Positions 49,101-62,573 of a DNA stretch of 64,000 bases are shown one piece after another. How positions within the stretch are numbered: position 1 is the first letter of the stretch; each line of letters begins with the position of its first letter. The DNA is from Gavia stellata. Taxonomy: Eukaryota > Chordata > Aves > Gaviiformes > Gaviidae. Under the pieces are notes generated by a model that saw nothing but the letters and a program-made list of their open reading frames with translations, did no database searches and had not been told where the DNA came from. The stretch spans positions 29,017,236-29,081,235 of the forward strand of contig NC_082603.1 of the NCBI RefSeq assembly GCF_030936135.1, in the 5' to 3' direction. A program made the translations under genes and the position numbers.

Positions 49101-52100
49101 ATTTTTTACTGTGGTTAGAAAAGCAGCATATTGCACTTTAGGCACCTCAAATGTTTGTTAATAAAGTCAGAGGAAGCCTGAAAAGTAAACAGTGACATGC
49201 GGTCACCTTAACTCTGCAGCTCTGGCTCACGAGATCCAGAATATTCGAAAAAGAAGCTCTCTAACAAGAAAAAAAACGTGGCTATAGATGCTAGGCATAC
49301 CTGATTCCTATTCCTATACCATTACAGATAAATCACAATTTGCATTGATGTCTGACTCAAAAGATCAGCCTATTCTTAGAGTTCAGTCTGCACTCACACT
49401 CCTCCTCTCCCTTGATGCTCTTAACTAATCTTCCTTCTGCTTGGCTGCTGCCTTCTCTGTCTGCTCTGTGCTGTTTTCAGGTAACTCCCAGCTCTTGCTC
49501 TTCCACACTTTGTTTACCCATCTCTCCATTCCCTGGCTCCTGCCTTCTTGCACTTTTCGTGCTCTATTTTCATCTCCTAGTTTCCTTTCCTTCATCTGCA
49601 CATCCACCCTCTTATTTTTTCCTAATTATTTCCCCTGGCATCTTACCTTTATGCTTATTAACCTCTCTGCCTAATATATCATATCCTTTCCCCATTGCCT
49701 AGCAGAATCTCGTTATGTATAGATGTATAATCTTTTTTTTTTCCCTAGTCATAACTGCTTCCACACTGATTTCTGTCCATGATGTCGTAGTTATCCTAGG
49801 AGAAGTCCTTAGCACTGGTCAGTAATAGTTGTATCCCTGGCATCTACCGCCTTCACCTCCTTCTGCCTCGCGCCTTCTGCTCCCTCCCATGCTCTGCGGG
49901 TTACAGGCCTCCTCCCAAACTCTTTCATCTTCGTGACCCACCCTCCTTTTCTCACTGCCTCAGCAGCAACAGAAGAAAGGGAGATGATGCACATAGGAGG
50001 GGTACCCAGCTCGCACAGACAGTAATCTCCTAGGAACGCAGGGGGAGAAATGGCAGAGAAACGCTGCTTGGTCCCCACTGCCTCAGGCAAAGAACGTACT
50101 CCGTTGCTCTGCGAAAAAGCTGCATGTGGTGCCTGCACACCGTACAGCAGCCGAACACAGAACGGGCTCCGTCAGCACAGGCTGGTCTTCGGAAAATTTA
50201 GCTGCCAAAAGCTAACAATTCTTAACCGATCACGTGCAAACTGAGATTTTATGGAGTCTTATAACTTTGTTACATTTGGATGCACATCTGTGAAACCACA
50301 GCAATGGTGCTGCCAAATTCCAAGTTACTGCTCAAAAGGTACATGGATGAAACTAGACCAGTGATGGTGTTCCATTTCAAATTCCTTCTGTAGAGAAATA
50401 GGGATACGGACACTTCTGAATGAAGCAACCGGATTATTATTTTGTAATACGGGCAAAATATTTTTTTAACCTTGTTCTTGAAAATGACTACAGTGGTTTA
50501 GCTGGAAACTGCCAAAAATTAAACCTGGGGCAGATGCTTGGCTTGGAAAATAGCAGCCCAAACAGTTATAAGCAACTGAAAACAAGATGTTATTATGAAG
50601 TACTGGACAAGATTAAGCAGGGCAGTTCCACGACTTTGGCCTAAATGTGGAAGATTTTTAAGTGACCTGTAATGAATTTTTTACTAACAACTTTGTTGAA
50701 ATAAGCAGAATTCAGATTTCACATTTTTGAGTGAAGATGTTTCCTCTGAAAATAAAGGTTATGATCCAGAGTGCTCTGATGTGAAGAGGGAGAGGGAGGT
50801 GCGTGCTGGGATGGAGACTGGGAGCACTGGGACTGAGGGCTGGAGCAGCTTCTTTGGCAACAAAACCAACTTGAAAGATCTACTGAAGCGCAGAAATAAA
50901 TGGTCAAAAAGTATTCTGTGGAGATGAAACGTTATGGAGACAGCAGAGGGAAGGGGAGGAAAGGAATTACTTCTGGTGGGAGAACATCAAAGCAACAGTA
51001 AGGGAGGTCCAAATACTTTGTTAGCTCTGGGGTTCTTAAATACCCTGGCTCTGCTCTGCATGTGCTGATGGATTAAACCTGAGGAATAAAGAAGGTACCC
51101 TGGTCCCCACGCTCTCGGTGGTGCAGCTTACCATTACAACCCCCAGGGAAAGAATAGCCCAACGGCCCCTGAAGGGGCTCCACATCTCCCATAGTTGACT
51201 GTTTGCCTTCATACACCCAACTGAAACCTAAGGCAGTTCAGGAGCTGCTCTATACGTTGAAACCTCCCTTTTGTGGCAATGGTGATGTATGTCAGAGCGG
51301 CAGGTGGGACAGCTGAGGGTATTACCTGTTTCAGTCATCTGACTTAAACGCTCCGCTGTCTCCCTGCTAGAGATTTCAAGAGCAGGTTCACAGCAACAGT
51401 TGCAGCAATTACCACTGAATGCTACTTTGTATTTAAAATTGTCATTCCATTTCTCTGCTATGGATGAAAGTAAGAGAGTCACAGAAGTCCTTTCCAATAC
51501 ACAATGAACTGCCTGCTAATTTGCAAGTACATTCACTATTTTTTTAACTATAGAATTAATAGTTTTAAATTCTTTCAGCAGATCTAACGGATTGGCTGTC
51601 ATTTGACTGCCCAATTGCCTAAAAGATACGTTCTAGCTTGAAAAGAAATGAATTCAGGAAGTCCTGTGGCCTTTGTTTTGCAGGAAGTCAGACGAGGTGA
51701 AAATGGTGGTCCCTCTGACCATTTCATTTCTATCAGTCTCTGTCTAGGATTTTAACAGCAAAATTACACTAATGCTGTAAATTTTCTGTGCAGTTAAAAT
51801 ATTCTGAAATATCTTGCATAGCCTATGTTTCAAGATGTTTGGTTACATTTAAGCAAAATGCTTTATGTTAATGATCATGATTATATAAATTATGGTCAAA
51901 ATGGTGACCTGTGATAACACTGTATGGAGAATAGTATGAAACTAAAACATCTCTAATTTAATTTTAAAAAATCTGGCTTAATAAACACAAATTTGAAAAT
52001 TCATGCTAGGTGCTGTTGCTTGGCATAAAGTGTTTTTGCTTTTCTTAAAAGTGCATGTGTTTAACATGGTCAGATTTCTTTTCAGGTTTAATATTAAGCC

Positions 52101-55100
52101 TGAGTTGGCAATGCTTAGTTCTGGGACCACTGCAACATTTACATAACAAACCTTACTCTTAATGGTATTTTATGCTCAGCACCTTCTTCCATTTGATACA
52201 GTTTCACCTTTTTTTTTAGTAGGAAAAATTAGGTTTAAGGATAGCAGAAAAATTGGCCTGACAACATGATCTAATGAACCACAAAGCAGCCTTCAAAGAG
52301 AAAAAGTAGCAGGAAGTTCTTTCATACCAGGTATTAAAAATAGACTGCACCAAGTCCTGGAATGCACACAGCAGTTATGTAACGATTTTTCAGTGACATG
52401 CATTAGGAAATATTCTCAGTCAATGTTTTTCCTTCCTAACACCCAGTTCGCTTCTCTGTAGTTTGGAAATTCTTCATATGGGTGCTTCTAAGAAGTCCTA
52501 AATTATAATGTTCATTTGAATAACCTATCAATTAGCAAGCCACATAATGACACCATCTAATGGTACAACTGAAGTATTTGAATTTAATATACCATTTTCA
52601 TAATGATACTATATGAAACACATGATGGAATCCAATTTTTTTTCCCCACAAGTTAGACTTGATTTTTTTCTGACAATGTAATAATTCTGCACTGGAGGCA
52701 CCAAAAGAGAGAAATCAGTTTGGGTACATATCTTAAATAATGAGAATACTAGCTATCTTGGAGCACCAAGAAGTCTTTCAAACATTTCAAAAAGGTTTAC
52801 TTGTTATTAGGTGCCTTTTATAAATGAGAGGCATCTGTGGAGAACTGAGAGGAGCCAGAAGAGCTATATCTAGCTTCTACCATACTGAGGAAACTAAATG
52901 GTAAATTGTTTTGAAGAACATCTTCCCCAGACTTCTCCCCAGAGATTGAGGAGCTTTCCCAGAGGTCTAGCCTCTGGATCTTTGCAGTATAATTTGAGAA
53001 GTTAATAAAGGAGGTGGAAAAGAGTTTAAAGCCTAACTTTTGGGTTTTCACAGTCCTATTGTTTTCTTGAATTACTTCATGTTCAGAACAAATCTGTGAC
53101 ATCCTTTGCCTATAGCAAGAGTATCAAACAAGGAGGGCAACACTATTTTCTTGTCTGCCCAAAAGCTTGTCTACCTTTTCTACCTTACCTATTAAAAGAC
53201 ACAAGCTCTACAACAACCTTTAGACTTCCATGGCCACCATGAACTTATCACTAACATTATTAACTTCAATTTATACTTCAAAGACAGTGACATTCCTTAA
53301 TGTGAAGGCTCACACATCTCCCCCACCTTGGTTAACACCGAACTAACACACAGTGTCAGTATTTCCTAGGTTGCCACGTATCAAGATGAACCCAGAAGCA
53401 CAGTTACAGACAGTTTTTATCACCCACTCATCTCAGTGACAGACAGTGATAGGAAGTATTACGGTGGGTGAAATTCTGCCCATATTTTGGCTCCTACTTG
53501 TATTCCCATTTCATGTAATGGAGATTAAATTCCAGGATATCATAAATGGTCAGATATGACCATGGTAGAGCAGTATGAGTCTTTTTTCAAGATGAGTAGA
53601 ACTCCACTCTTAGTGTTGGGTCTTTAAAATATTTTCAAAACTAAAAATGCAGGAACTTTACTTGCTCCACACTGTTCTCTTTGAGAACAGAAAAATCTGA
53701 TCAAGGCACAGTCTGATAAAACATCTGATTTATTTTCTCTCCTTACTGTCCTCCAGAATGACAGAATTAAAATATTGGACGTGAAATAAAGGTAACCCAT
53801 TCAAAGTATTTCACTTTGGAAAGGTACATAAATAATAAAAACAAGAGAACAAGTTAGCCTCTTGTAGAGAACCTGTTTGTTTGATAAAATATTAGGAAAC
53901 ATCTTAATTGGCAGTCTGAAAGAAAATTAAGTGGGGCATACTGAATCCATGTCAAAAATCTATATTGGAAGAAGAAGTAAGGAAGTGAGCATCAGAGTTG
54001 AGATAAAAGTTCTGCTTTTCAAAATGACGAACATTTTTTTTTAAGATCAAGGTGTCTTCAAGGCCATAAAATGAAACAAAAACTGCTTAAATTATCAGCA
54101 GCTTCTAGGTGTTGTTATACAAATATATTTCTGGGAATCCAGTGCCTAAAAAGTAATTTGTGAATAAGTCAATACTCATTTTTCTACACTGATACATGTG
54201 CAAGGCTCAAGTTGTTTACAAGGGGAGGAACACTGTTTCATGCATAGTATTCAGTAGTGCTTCGAATTACAGGAAGGCGCTCTCATCATTCAGCCTGATT
54301 AGTTTACATGAACTGAAGCAAATAACATTCTGTATTTTCTTTCATATTTTATGACTATTTTCATATAAGGAAAAATTCCTTAAATCAGACTTGGTCCTTT
54401 TTGAGGAAAGGACATTTTAGAGAAAATAGAGAATTGCAGACTCTTGTTACATCTAACTTTTCTGTAAGCTATGCTTCACTCAGTCATTTGTGAATAGTTC
54501 TGAGTTTTATTGGACACAGTAACTTACTTTTTAAATGAGATTTGCTGTCGCTGAGTTTGATATTCAAGGTCAACATTTCAAATGTAGTTGTAAATTAAAG
54601 CTTCTATTTTGACTGAATTTAAAACCTCAAGTCTTTTCTGTCCCTAAACAAACATGGGAAACCTTATTTGCATATTCAAAGTATTTCCTTCTTTTCCCAA
54701 GATTTGCTGTTATTTTGCTTGCAGTTTTCCTTTTGTTCACATACCTTTATTCTCTTCATTAAAGTTGCTGATGTGTCTAAATTACCAAGTCCTATTATTA
54801 TACTCATAAATGGGGCAAATTTGGTATCACCTATGAAAACCAAAGCAAAGCTCTGCCACACCATATTTTCATCCACTTTTCAGTAAGGCAGAGATTATCC
54901 TGTAGCACTTATATATACTATACTTTGGTGGTGGGAAGAAATTCTGAATTTTACACTGTTTGCTGGCCATATACAACAGAAGAATAGACAATGCCATCCG
55001 AGCTTGGGACAATTAACAGGATGTCTTTAGAATATTTTTATTACATTAATCTTTTCTTTTGCTTGAGCCAGCATTCCTCTTGAGAGGAAGAGAAATGATG

Positions 55101-57481
55101 CTGAGACAACTTACTATTGCAAATTAATTGTATGGTCTATTTCCCAAGCATTTAATTTGGCCACAGCAACCTGTTTAACTCAGACGAGTTGTCAGAAAGT
55201 GACATAAAAGAGAGACCAAGTTCTTTAGAGGTGGCCAGTAATTTTAAAGGGATGAAGGGAAATGGCTGGCATTATTGCTTTTGTCCAAGTCAAGCCTCTT
55301 CTAAACAGGGTAAGGGAAAATCAAGTGATTTAGCCTCACTAAAATTCATGCTGCTTGAGGTCTTTTGGAAATGTTGACTGAAGAGGAACAGACTGGAACA
55401 GAAGACTGAGAAAAGAAGTCAGGCTTCATATTGCAAGAGCATAGGAAACATAAAGAAAAAAGCATGAAGAAGAATAAACATTTTGTGCTTTTCATAACAG
55501 CTAAGTCCGAAATTCGGAATATAAATTTGGGATCGGAATTGGGATAGATGCACCTGCTTAAACCTGAGCCATCTACTTGCAAGGCAGCTGTCACTACCTG
55601 CAGGAGTACAGATAAGTCTGTTGCAAAAAGGCCAATACATTAGGTCCCTGTTTCTTCCAAGTCAGTGGGTCTGAATTTAATCTTTTACAGCATGGTGGGT
55701 TTTTTTTTTTTTTTTTTAGCTCTGGCATTCTAGGAAGTATTTTCATGTGTGTACCCCTTGTCTGAGTCCACTCTTGGTATGTGGGCCTCCCTGATTAAGC
55801 AATCCTGGATCCTTAACCCATTGCCTCCAACTTTCCCAGCCTGCTGTCTCAGTTCTTCTCTCACAGCTGTATGGATTTCAGCTTTTCAAAGTCCAGTTTG
55901 ATTCAGTCTGTCAACACAGGGACTTACATTCATCATAAAATCTTTCTGGGACCACAGAGGTATAATTTTATAGTTAAATACATCACGTTTTTCTGGGAAA
56001 ACTTAAAGGCAGTGGGTAATGGAGACAGATTAGGATTTGGCATTTTATCAGACACTCAAGGAATCTCTCTCTGAGTAAACTCTGTTTCACTGGGAATATT
56101 TATTGTTCAGGAAGCAACACTTAAAATTTTCCTTGCCATGAAAGAATTCTGCAGAATCCTATAGAAGAAGGTGGCATATCACCCCAAAAAAGACTTCCAC
56201 GAGCCTGATTACTAGCTATAACAATGTAACCTTCTTCCTCGAAGCAGGCAGGCATAAGCAAATACTTCTAATAGGGAATTACTCTTTGAGAATAGAATAT
56301 GGACATTTTAGTCACAGGGAGTAGAAAACTAATAGACATGAATACAGATTTGGAATGGATAAAATACTTATCCTGGTGCATTTTGAAGATAATCAGTTCC
56401 CATTTTGTAAGCATGTCCTAGAGATGACTTATTTTCAGAGAATTACCTTTCACAATTTTAGATTCCAGAGAAATATGATTCCCAGAAGTTCAGGGATTCC
56501 TTTTACTAAGCTGACCTTGAAGAAAAGATCTGTTTCATTCTGTGCCTAGTCTCTTCCTTTCCTGTCTCCCCTTATCACTTTTGAGAAGCCAGTACTGTCA
56601 GTGACATTCACTCTGCAGGCTCTGTGCTCCTGCCAGCTTGCCTGCCCTGCAGACGGTGGGCAGGAGGAAACCTTCTTGCACAAACTTGTTCTAAATGTTA
56701 CTCAAAAATCCTAATCTGAATCTTGATACCAGACATCCATTCATTCATTAAGAGCAAATACAGCAAACAACTAATGCTGCAGTTTTTCTAGTATTCAAAC
56801 CTGCTGCTAACAATGAAGAAGATGATGTCATTCCCTGGATGTGACAAAGGACTAATATTATATGCAGTAAAAACAATGAGTCAACAGTTTCTATGCCCTT
56901 GAGGTCAAAGCATTCAACAGTTTTGCAAGTAGACTGTTCTTTTTGTGCACAGAGCTAGTAGTTGTATATCAATACAAAATGTATAAAATCAAGATACAAT
57001 TTAAAAAAAATTGAGTTTCAATCAGTGTTTTAAACTCAGGCTGAAAGTCCAATTGAAATATAACATAAACTGACATGATTTTTCCCCAGATATGTTAAGT
57101 ATAACATTGCAAAACACTTTTTTTGGTCAAAAATACATTGTCTATATTACCATTTATACGATCTTGAGAGGCACTTGGCAATCACAATTCCCAGTAATGT
57201 TGGTAAGAACTGTGAGTATTAATGTGGCAACTAACTAATATGAAATGTTCTGGAGATATTTTGTAATGGTCTGAAAGATAAGAAAGACCTTTTGCATGGA
57301 AATATGTTTTGAGAGACAATAGAAAGCAAGGAGTCTAACAACCAAAGTTCCCCAGAATTTCTGGAATACATGAGGTATTGACCAAATCCTGGCCATCTTT
57401 AACCACAGCTGCATCTAGCTCAGGCTAGTGCAAGAAATGCCTAGTGTTGATACAGATCCTTTCTTCAGTAAATCTAAAATC

Positions 57482-57636
57482 ATTATGGAGGATTATCCTC
57501 CTCCTCATACAGACAGTGAAACTGAAGCACAGAGAAGCGGCAGCTCAAGGTCATTTAAAAATCAGGAGAGTTTGGAAAAGAACCCAGATTTCTCAATCCC
57601 CGTCCAGCACTCTGCCCACTGGGCTGCATTGCCTCA
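57482..57636 (+). mobile_element. Ancient MIR-like (CORE-type) SINE relic
   Basis: The order of words follows the MIR consensus: ATTATCCTCCTCCTCATACA, then GTGAAACTGAAGCACAGAGA, CTCAAGGTCA, GAACCCAGATTTCTC, then CCAGCACTCTGCCCACTGGG and CATTGCCTC. Two 78-codon plus-strand frames crossing it are chance. MIR-related copies are known across amniotes, and in birds they are rare and old. Lack of decay over such time would hint at a retained function. Confidence 0.7.
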
Positions 57637-60600
57637 CTATCTGCTCAATACAGCTCCTTTCTGAAACTAGATATAATTGAACAACTTTGAGTTTTCAGTT
57701 CATCATATTGTTGTCTATAATAACTATTTTGTGGAAAAATAGACTTGCCTAATTAGATTAGGCTGCTGACACATGATCAAGTGCAAGGGAATCCCAGGCC
57801 AGATGCAGCCTCCGTTCCAGTTGTCCTTGCAGACCAAATTCAGAGACAGGAGAGCAAACTGGATTATATCTAGATGGGCTTCTATGTAGGAAGAAATATC
57901 ATATTGACTTCATTGATGTTAGCTGACAGTGTTCTGGATTAAAACGAACCCTAGCATCCTGGCAATTAATTGAAATTAAACTTCAGACTCTGAATCCCAA
58001 GCAACGTCTTCTGGCACGGAATGTCTTCTGGCACGCTGACAAACTGCTAGACAAAAGTTTTCTCAGTTTATGCTGACCACTTTATTGTGTCACCTAAAAT
58101 AACTGCAAATGGGTTCAGACAGAACTTGTACAGTAGATCCCAGGCTCAAATGATTACTTACCCAAAACGTGGAGGAGTGTACCTGGCAGGCTAGCTGGTC
58201 AGCACCCTGACAGCTTTATTAAAGTAAATGCAAGAGGCATGGCTCAATCTGGTCTTTAAACTCTGTGTCTTCCAATGCTTAAGAAACTCTTATCTTTTAG
58301 ATATTTAAACCAAATATTTAAGCCCTAAAGATATCTCAGGTGTTTCAGAGTTATGCCATACTGCTCAAGCAAGATGAGGAAGCTTCTGAGTTATCCAGCA
58401 GTCACAAGGGCTCCGGGGCTCCGCATGGTTCCCTGCAAGCGACAGAACTCACGGGATTTTAATGATGAGGACTCGTTAGAGCACTTCAGTTGAAACATAT
58501 AAATTTCCAATAAAAATTCAGTGACAAGTTGCTCTTATAAACTGAAACAAAATCAGACACATTTGAGACAAGGCAAAATGAAGAGACTAAAGTAACTTAC
58601 AGAACTTCCTCTGGGTATCTTGAGCTAATTACAAATCATATGGCATGCAGAGTCTGGTATTTTCACTTCCATTGTAACTGATCCTTACAGTCATGATTAA
58701 GGAAGGTCACAATGATTTTTATGTCACGTGAAAGAGTGACGAAATATATTTTCCATATGAAATAGACAGACATTAGAATCTCCTTTTGAAGGTGTGAGAT
58801 ATTTTTGCAGGCAACATCTCTTACTGCTTAATGAAAGCCAACATCTGAATGTACTGCAGAAAGACTCACACACACGGCAGCCGTGTTAGGTGTGCTGTTC
58901 AACAGCATATGTGTATTTGTTCCTGTCCCATGACTTACACAAATACAAATATATTTAATTATATTAAAGGTAAAGTTATTGTTGGTCTATTTAATAAGTA
59001 GACTTACGAAGAAAAAATAAACATAGGGGCTCATATCCTAGTGTGTTCCAAGAAGGGATCTTTACCTGACCTTTGCTTTTAAAGCCCTGATCCCAGCAAC
59101 AAACTTTGAAAACTTGCATAACATTAAGTACTCTAAGTACTATTGAAGCTGCTCCTTTGTTAAACAGGATATTGCAAGTTTAAACTAGGGACTACAAGTT
59201 TAAAATAGAGAATCCTGTTTAGTAAAATACTGAAGATCATATTTAAAAGTAAACATATCCTCATATTCTCTTGCAAATCAGAGCTTACCTAAGCAGGTGA
59301 CATTTCCAAAAGAATGTTACAATAAGCATCCCCCCCAAGCAAAGGCATATTAATATTAACTTAGAGGCATCAGTTACCTTATTATTTCAAAATTTTGCTA
59401 ATATGAGATCTGACAAAACTAAAGTTCTGTTTAGTGTTAGTTTGACTGTCAGCACAAAAATTTCAGATCAGTAGCATTTATAAATTCATAAAGACAAATG
59501 TATTCTTAATGTTAAATCATATAGATAGAAACAATAAAAAGCTTTTAATGAAATAGTGAAGCAAATCATTAGGTTTTGGGCTATTTTGTGTATGCGTTTA
59601 TCATGTCACCATTAGATCCGTTAGTAGGTCAATCCTTTATTATACGCTGCAGTGTCTGTTTAGAACCTCACTCATAACTACCATTTCAACAAATCAATTT
59701 ACACAGTATAGAATGATATTATTGATCTGCAACAGTATTACAAGCTCCAGGATTATGAACAGGAAAAGCATCAAATAGCATCAACTCTAATTCCGATTAT
59801 ATCCCGCAATACAATTGACATCATGCTGCAGTATGGATATAGATTTAGCTATGGCCCAGGGGTTTATATTTTTTTGGATTTATTAACTTGTTTCACAGTT
59901 CTACTGTTACTTTTCTCATGTATTAGTACAGGCAAGAATGTTTCATAACATTAAACCCCCACCATGTTTAGCTGGAAGGCGTTTTGAGAGAACATCATAT
60001 GCTTTCTTCTAATTATTCCATCAAGTTAAATCTTTGTCTTATTTTCTCTTCCCTGGTAATTTTCTATTGTTGAGAGGAACAAGAGGGAAACTTTATACTA
60101 ATTTTAATATATTTTCCCTGGTGAAACAAAGTAAAAAATAGACATAGCACACATAATATGTTAACTATGTTTTGTCAGTTAGTCTTGCCTGGGGAGAAGA
60201 GGTTGACATACAAAATCTGATGGATATTCCCTCCCTCTTCTAGATAGATCCATACCCCCTTCCAGGAGGGAACTTGGGAGACCCGTGACTTGATCAGTAA
60301 TTTTCCCAAGTGCATAGATAGGTCTGAAGCTGTTGAAGAGAAATGGTGAGAGAGGCTCTGAGGGGGGCTTCAATGTACACTATCTCCAGCTGCAGAGCTG
60401 CGCATGAACCCAAATCCCACATCCCGGGAGCAGCAGCAGGAACGGATGCCTCTTTTCAAGTCAAGGTTGGAGCCAATCTGTTCCTGAATTGCAAGATGGG
60501 GCTGGGGATATTGGATAGAGAACAGGCCTGTTCCTGAATCCTAGTATGTAGACAAGCATGCATAGAGGGACTTAAGGTAAATGGGTATGGTGGGTAGGCT

Positions 60601-62565
60601 TTCTCTGAGCTGAATAAATAGGGCAAGATTTTAGACAGGATAATTTTCTTGTAGAATATATGATCTGCCCTATCAGTTAGATTGAATTATTACCCACTCA
60701 CAGCATTCTACATAGCTAGAATGGTATTACTCATTCTCCTTGATAGAAACCTAGTACTGTGGTTTTGGTGACCGAGGATTTATTTTGATCTTTCTTGTGT
60801 TTTCAGATGGAAATGTACTGTCTCCTTCCTGATCTTGGATTAGAGACCACACTGAAAAAAACATTTTAAAAGTGATGAAGAATAAAAGTTTATATGGATT
60901 TATTTGTAAATGCTGGTTATGGGCCTCCCATAATGAATCAGCTTTTTTCCTAATAGTCTTTCTAAGTACTAGTTAGGCAATTGTCTGTTTTCTCTTGCAA
61001 ATGTCGTATTATGTATGAGTTTTTCAACTAGAATAAAATATTGCTTTTTAAACAGGAGTGGATGTTATCACTTCAAATGGGCTTATATGTATTTCCTGTG
61101 CTTAGATATAGCCTAGCAATAACAATACCACAATTACCAGAATGTATAATCCATAATGTACTCCTGTGTAAATCAACACATAGCCGAACAAGTTGCACAC
61201 ATCCTGCAGGATACCACTGCCATTCTAAATTGTTTCCGGTTAACGCTGTGCATCTGCAGGATGATTTCTGAGCCGTGCTCAGAATGACTCCTAACTTAAA
61301 ATACTGGAAGTTACCTCCTTCTAATATTTAATGGTATCTAAATATAGATTTACATATAGATACAGAGGTAAAGCATGTTTTGTTCATGATTGCCTAAATG
61401 GGAAAGCAGAAAACTAGACTTAGAGGAAAAGCAGTTCTGATGGTTTAAAAATACTTATGGGATTTCCAACAAGAACGCAAGATCATTGCAAACATTGCAA
61501 GGGCAAATAGTCAGGATTTCAAGTCCGTTGTTAAATTACTAAAATAATGCATACCTGGGTTTTACATACAGTGGAGACTTAAATGTATGATCTCAGATGC
61601 TCTGTCATTCCCTTTAGAATAGAGCATCATTTCTTCTCTATGTGAAATATCTGAAAAATACACAGTTTTGAAAGTAATTTTAGGAAGTCAGAGAAAAAGC
61701 AAAGTCCAAACTAAAATAGAAATATGTAATTTTCATCGCAACACACATTGCAGCCATACACTCAGAACAATCTTACAGGAATACTCTGACCAAACGTCAC
61801 TGTTGTGATTCAGTTAGTCCAACTAACTGGACTGACCCAGAAATTCAATCTAGTTGACTTGTTCAGTGACTTTGTACTTTTGGTTAGTTCTCTGATTCTG
61901 ACTTTTCCAAACAGATGTTAAAAACAATACAAAGTTTTAAAATACTGTAAACCACTTCAAAATATAATTTAAAAATATGATCCTTTAAAAAAAAAAAGAG
62001 GTGGCAGTTGTGTTATTTGACAACTTTTAGAATTGGACTCAATAAGCCTCTAACTCTCATTCTGCTTTACAGCTGGGAGACAGACCACCTTTCATGGGTA
62101 TATATAATTTCCACTGAGTCTCTTACAAGCCACCAGAATTTTATTATGTTTTAAAACAATAACATAGCAATTTAGAGAAAATATATTATGCAAAACCTGT
62201 CATTTTTCTTTTTCTGATACAGGTCTACCGTACCAAGAAGAGATTCTAGCAGGAAGCGACAATCAATGCAATGCTTGCTTGAAAGGTATTTTAAATTACC
62301 CCTTTCTCTTGCTGCTTTTGGTACAAAATAATGTAATGAATAAATGACTCAAACTTAATCTATCCATTGCAGAAGCTCATAGAGAATATTTATTGTGTTA
62401 GCACGCATACCTGCATTGCAGAGGTCATTGAGAGGAGCAGGGCAAGGGTGCAAGAAGCAACCATGGCCACGCAGCCAAGGGTAGCTGAAGAACTGAACAC
62501 ACTCGTGCTGAGAGGAATGACCAAGCCCCTCTGCACTTCAGCTCTTCTGGGACATGCAAGTCTGC

Positions 62566-62573
62566 TATAAAAG
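62566..62573 (+). promoter_or_regulatory. Perfect TATA-box motif TATAAAAG
   Basis: TATAAAAG lies in a locally GC-richer segment, with about 100 bp of CTT- and CAG-rich sequence downstream where transcription would begin. It could be a promoter remnant of an LTR or simply chance; no LTR ends or known gene were recognised nearby. Confidence 0.2.
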
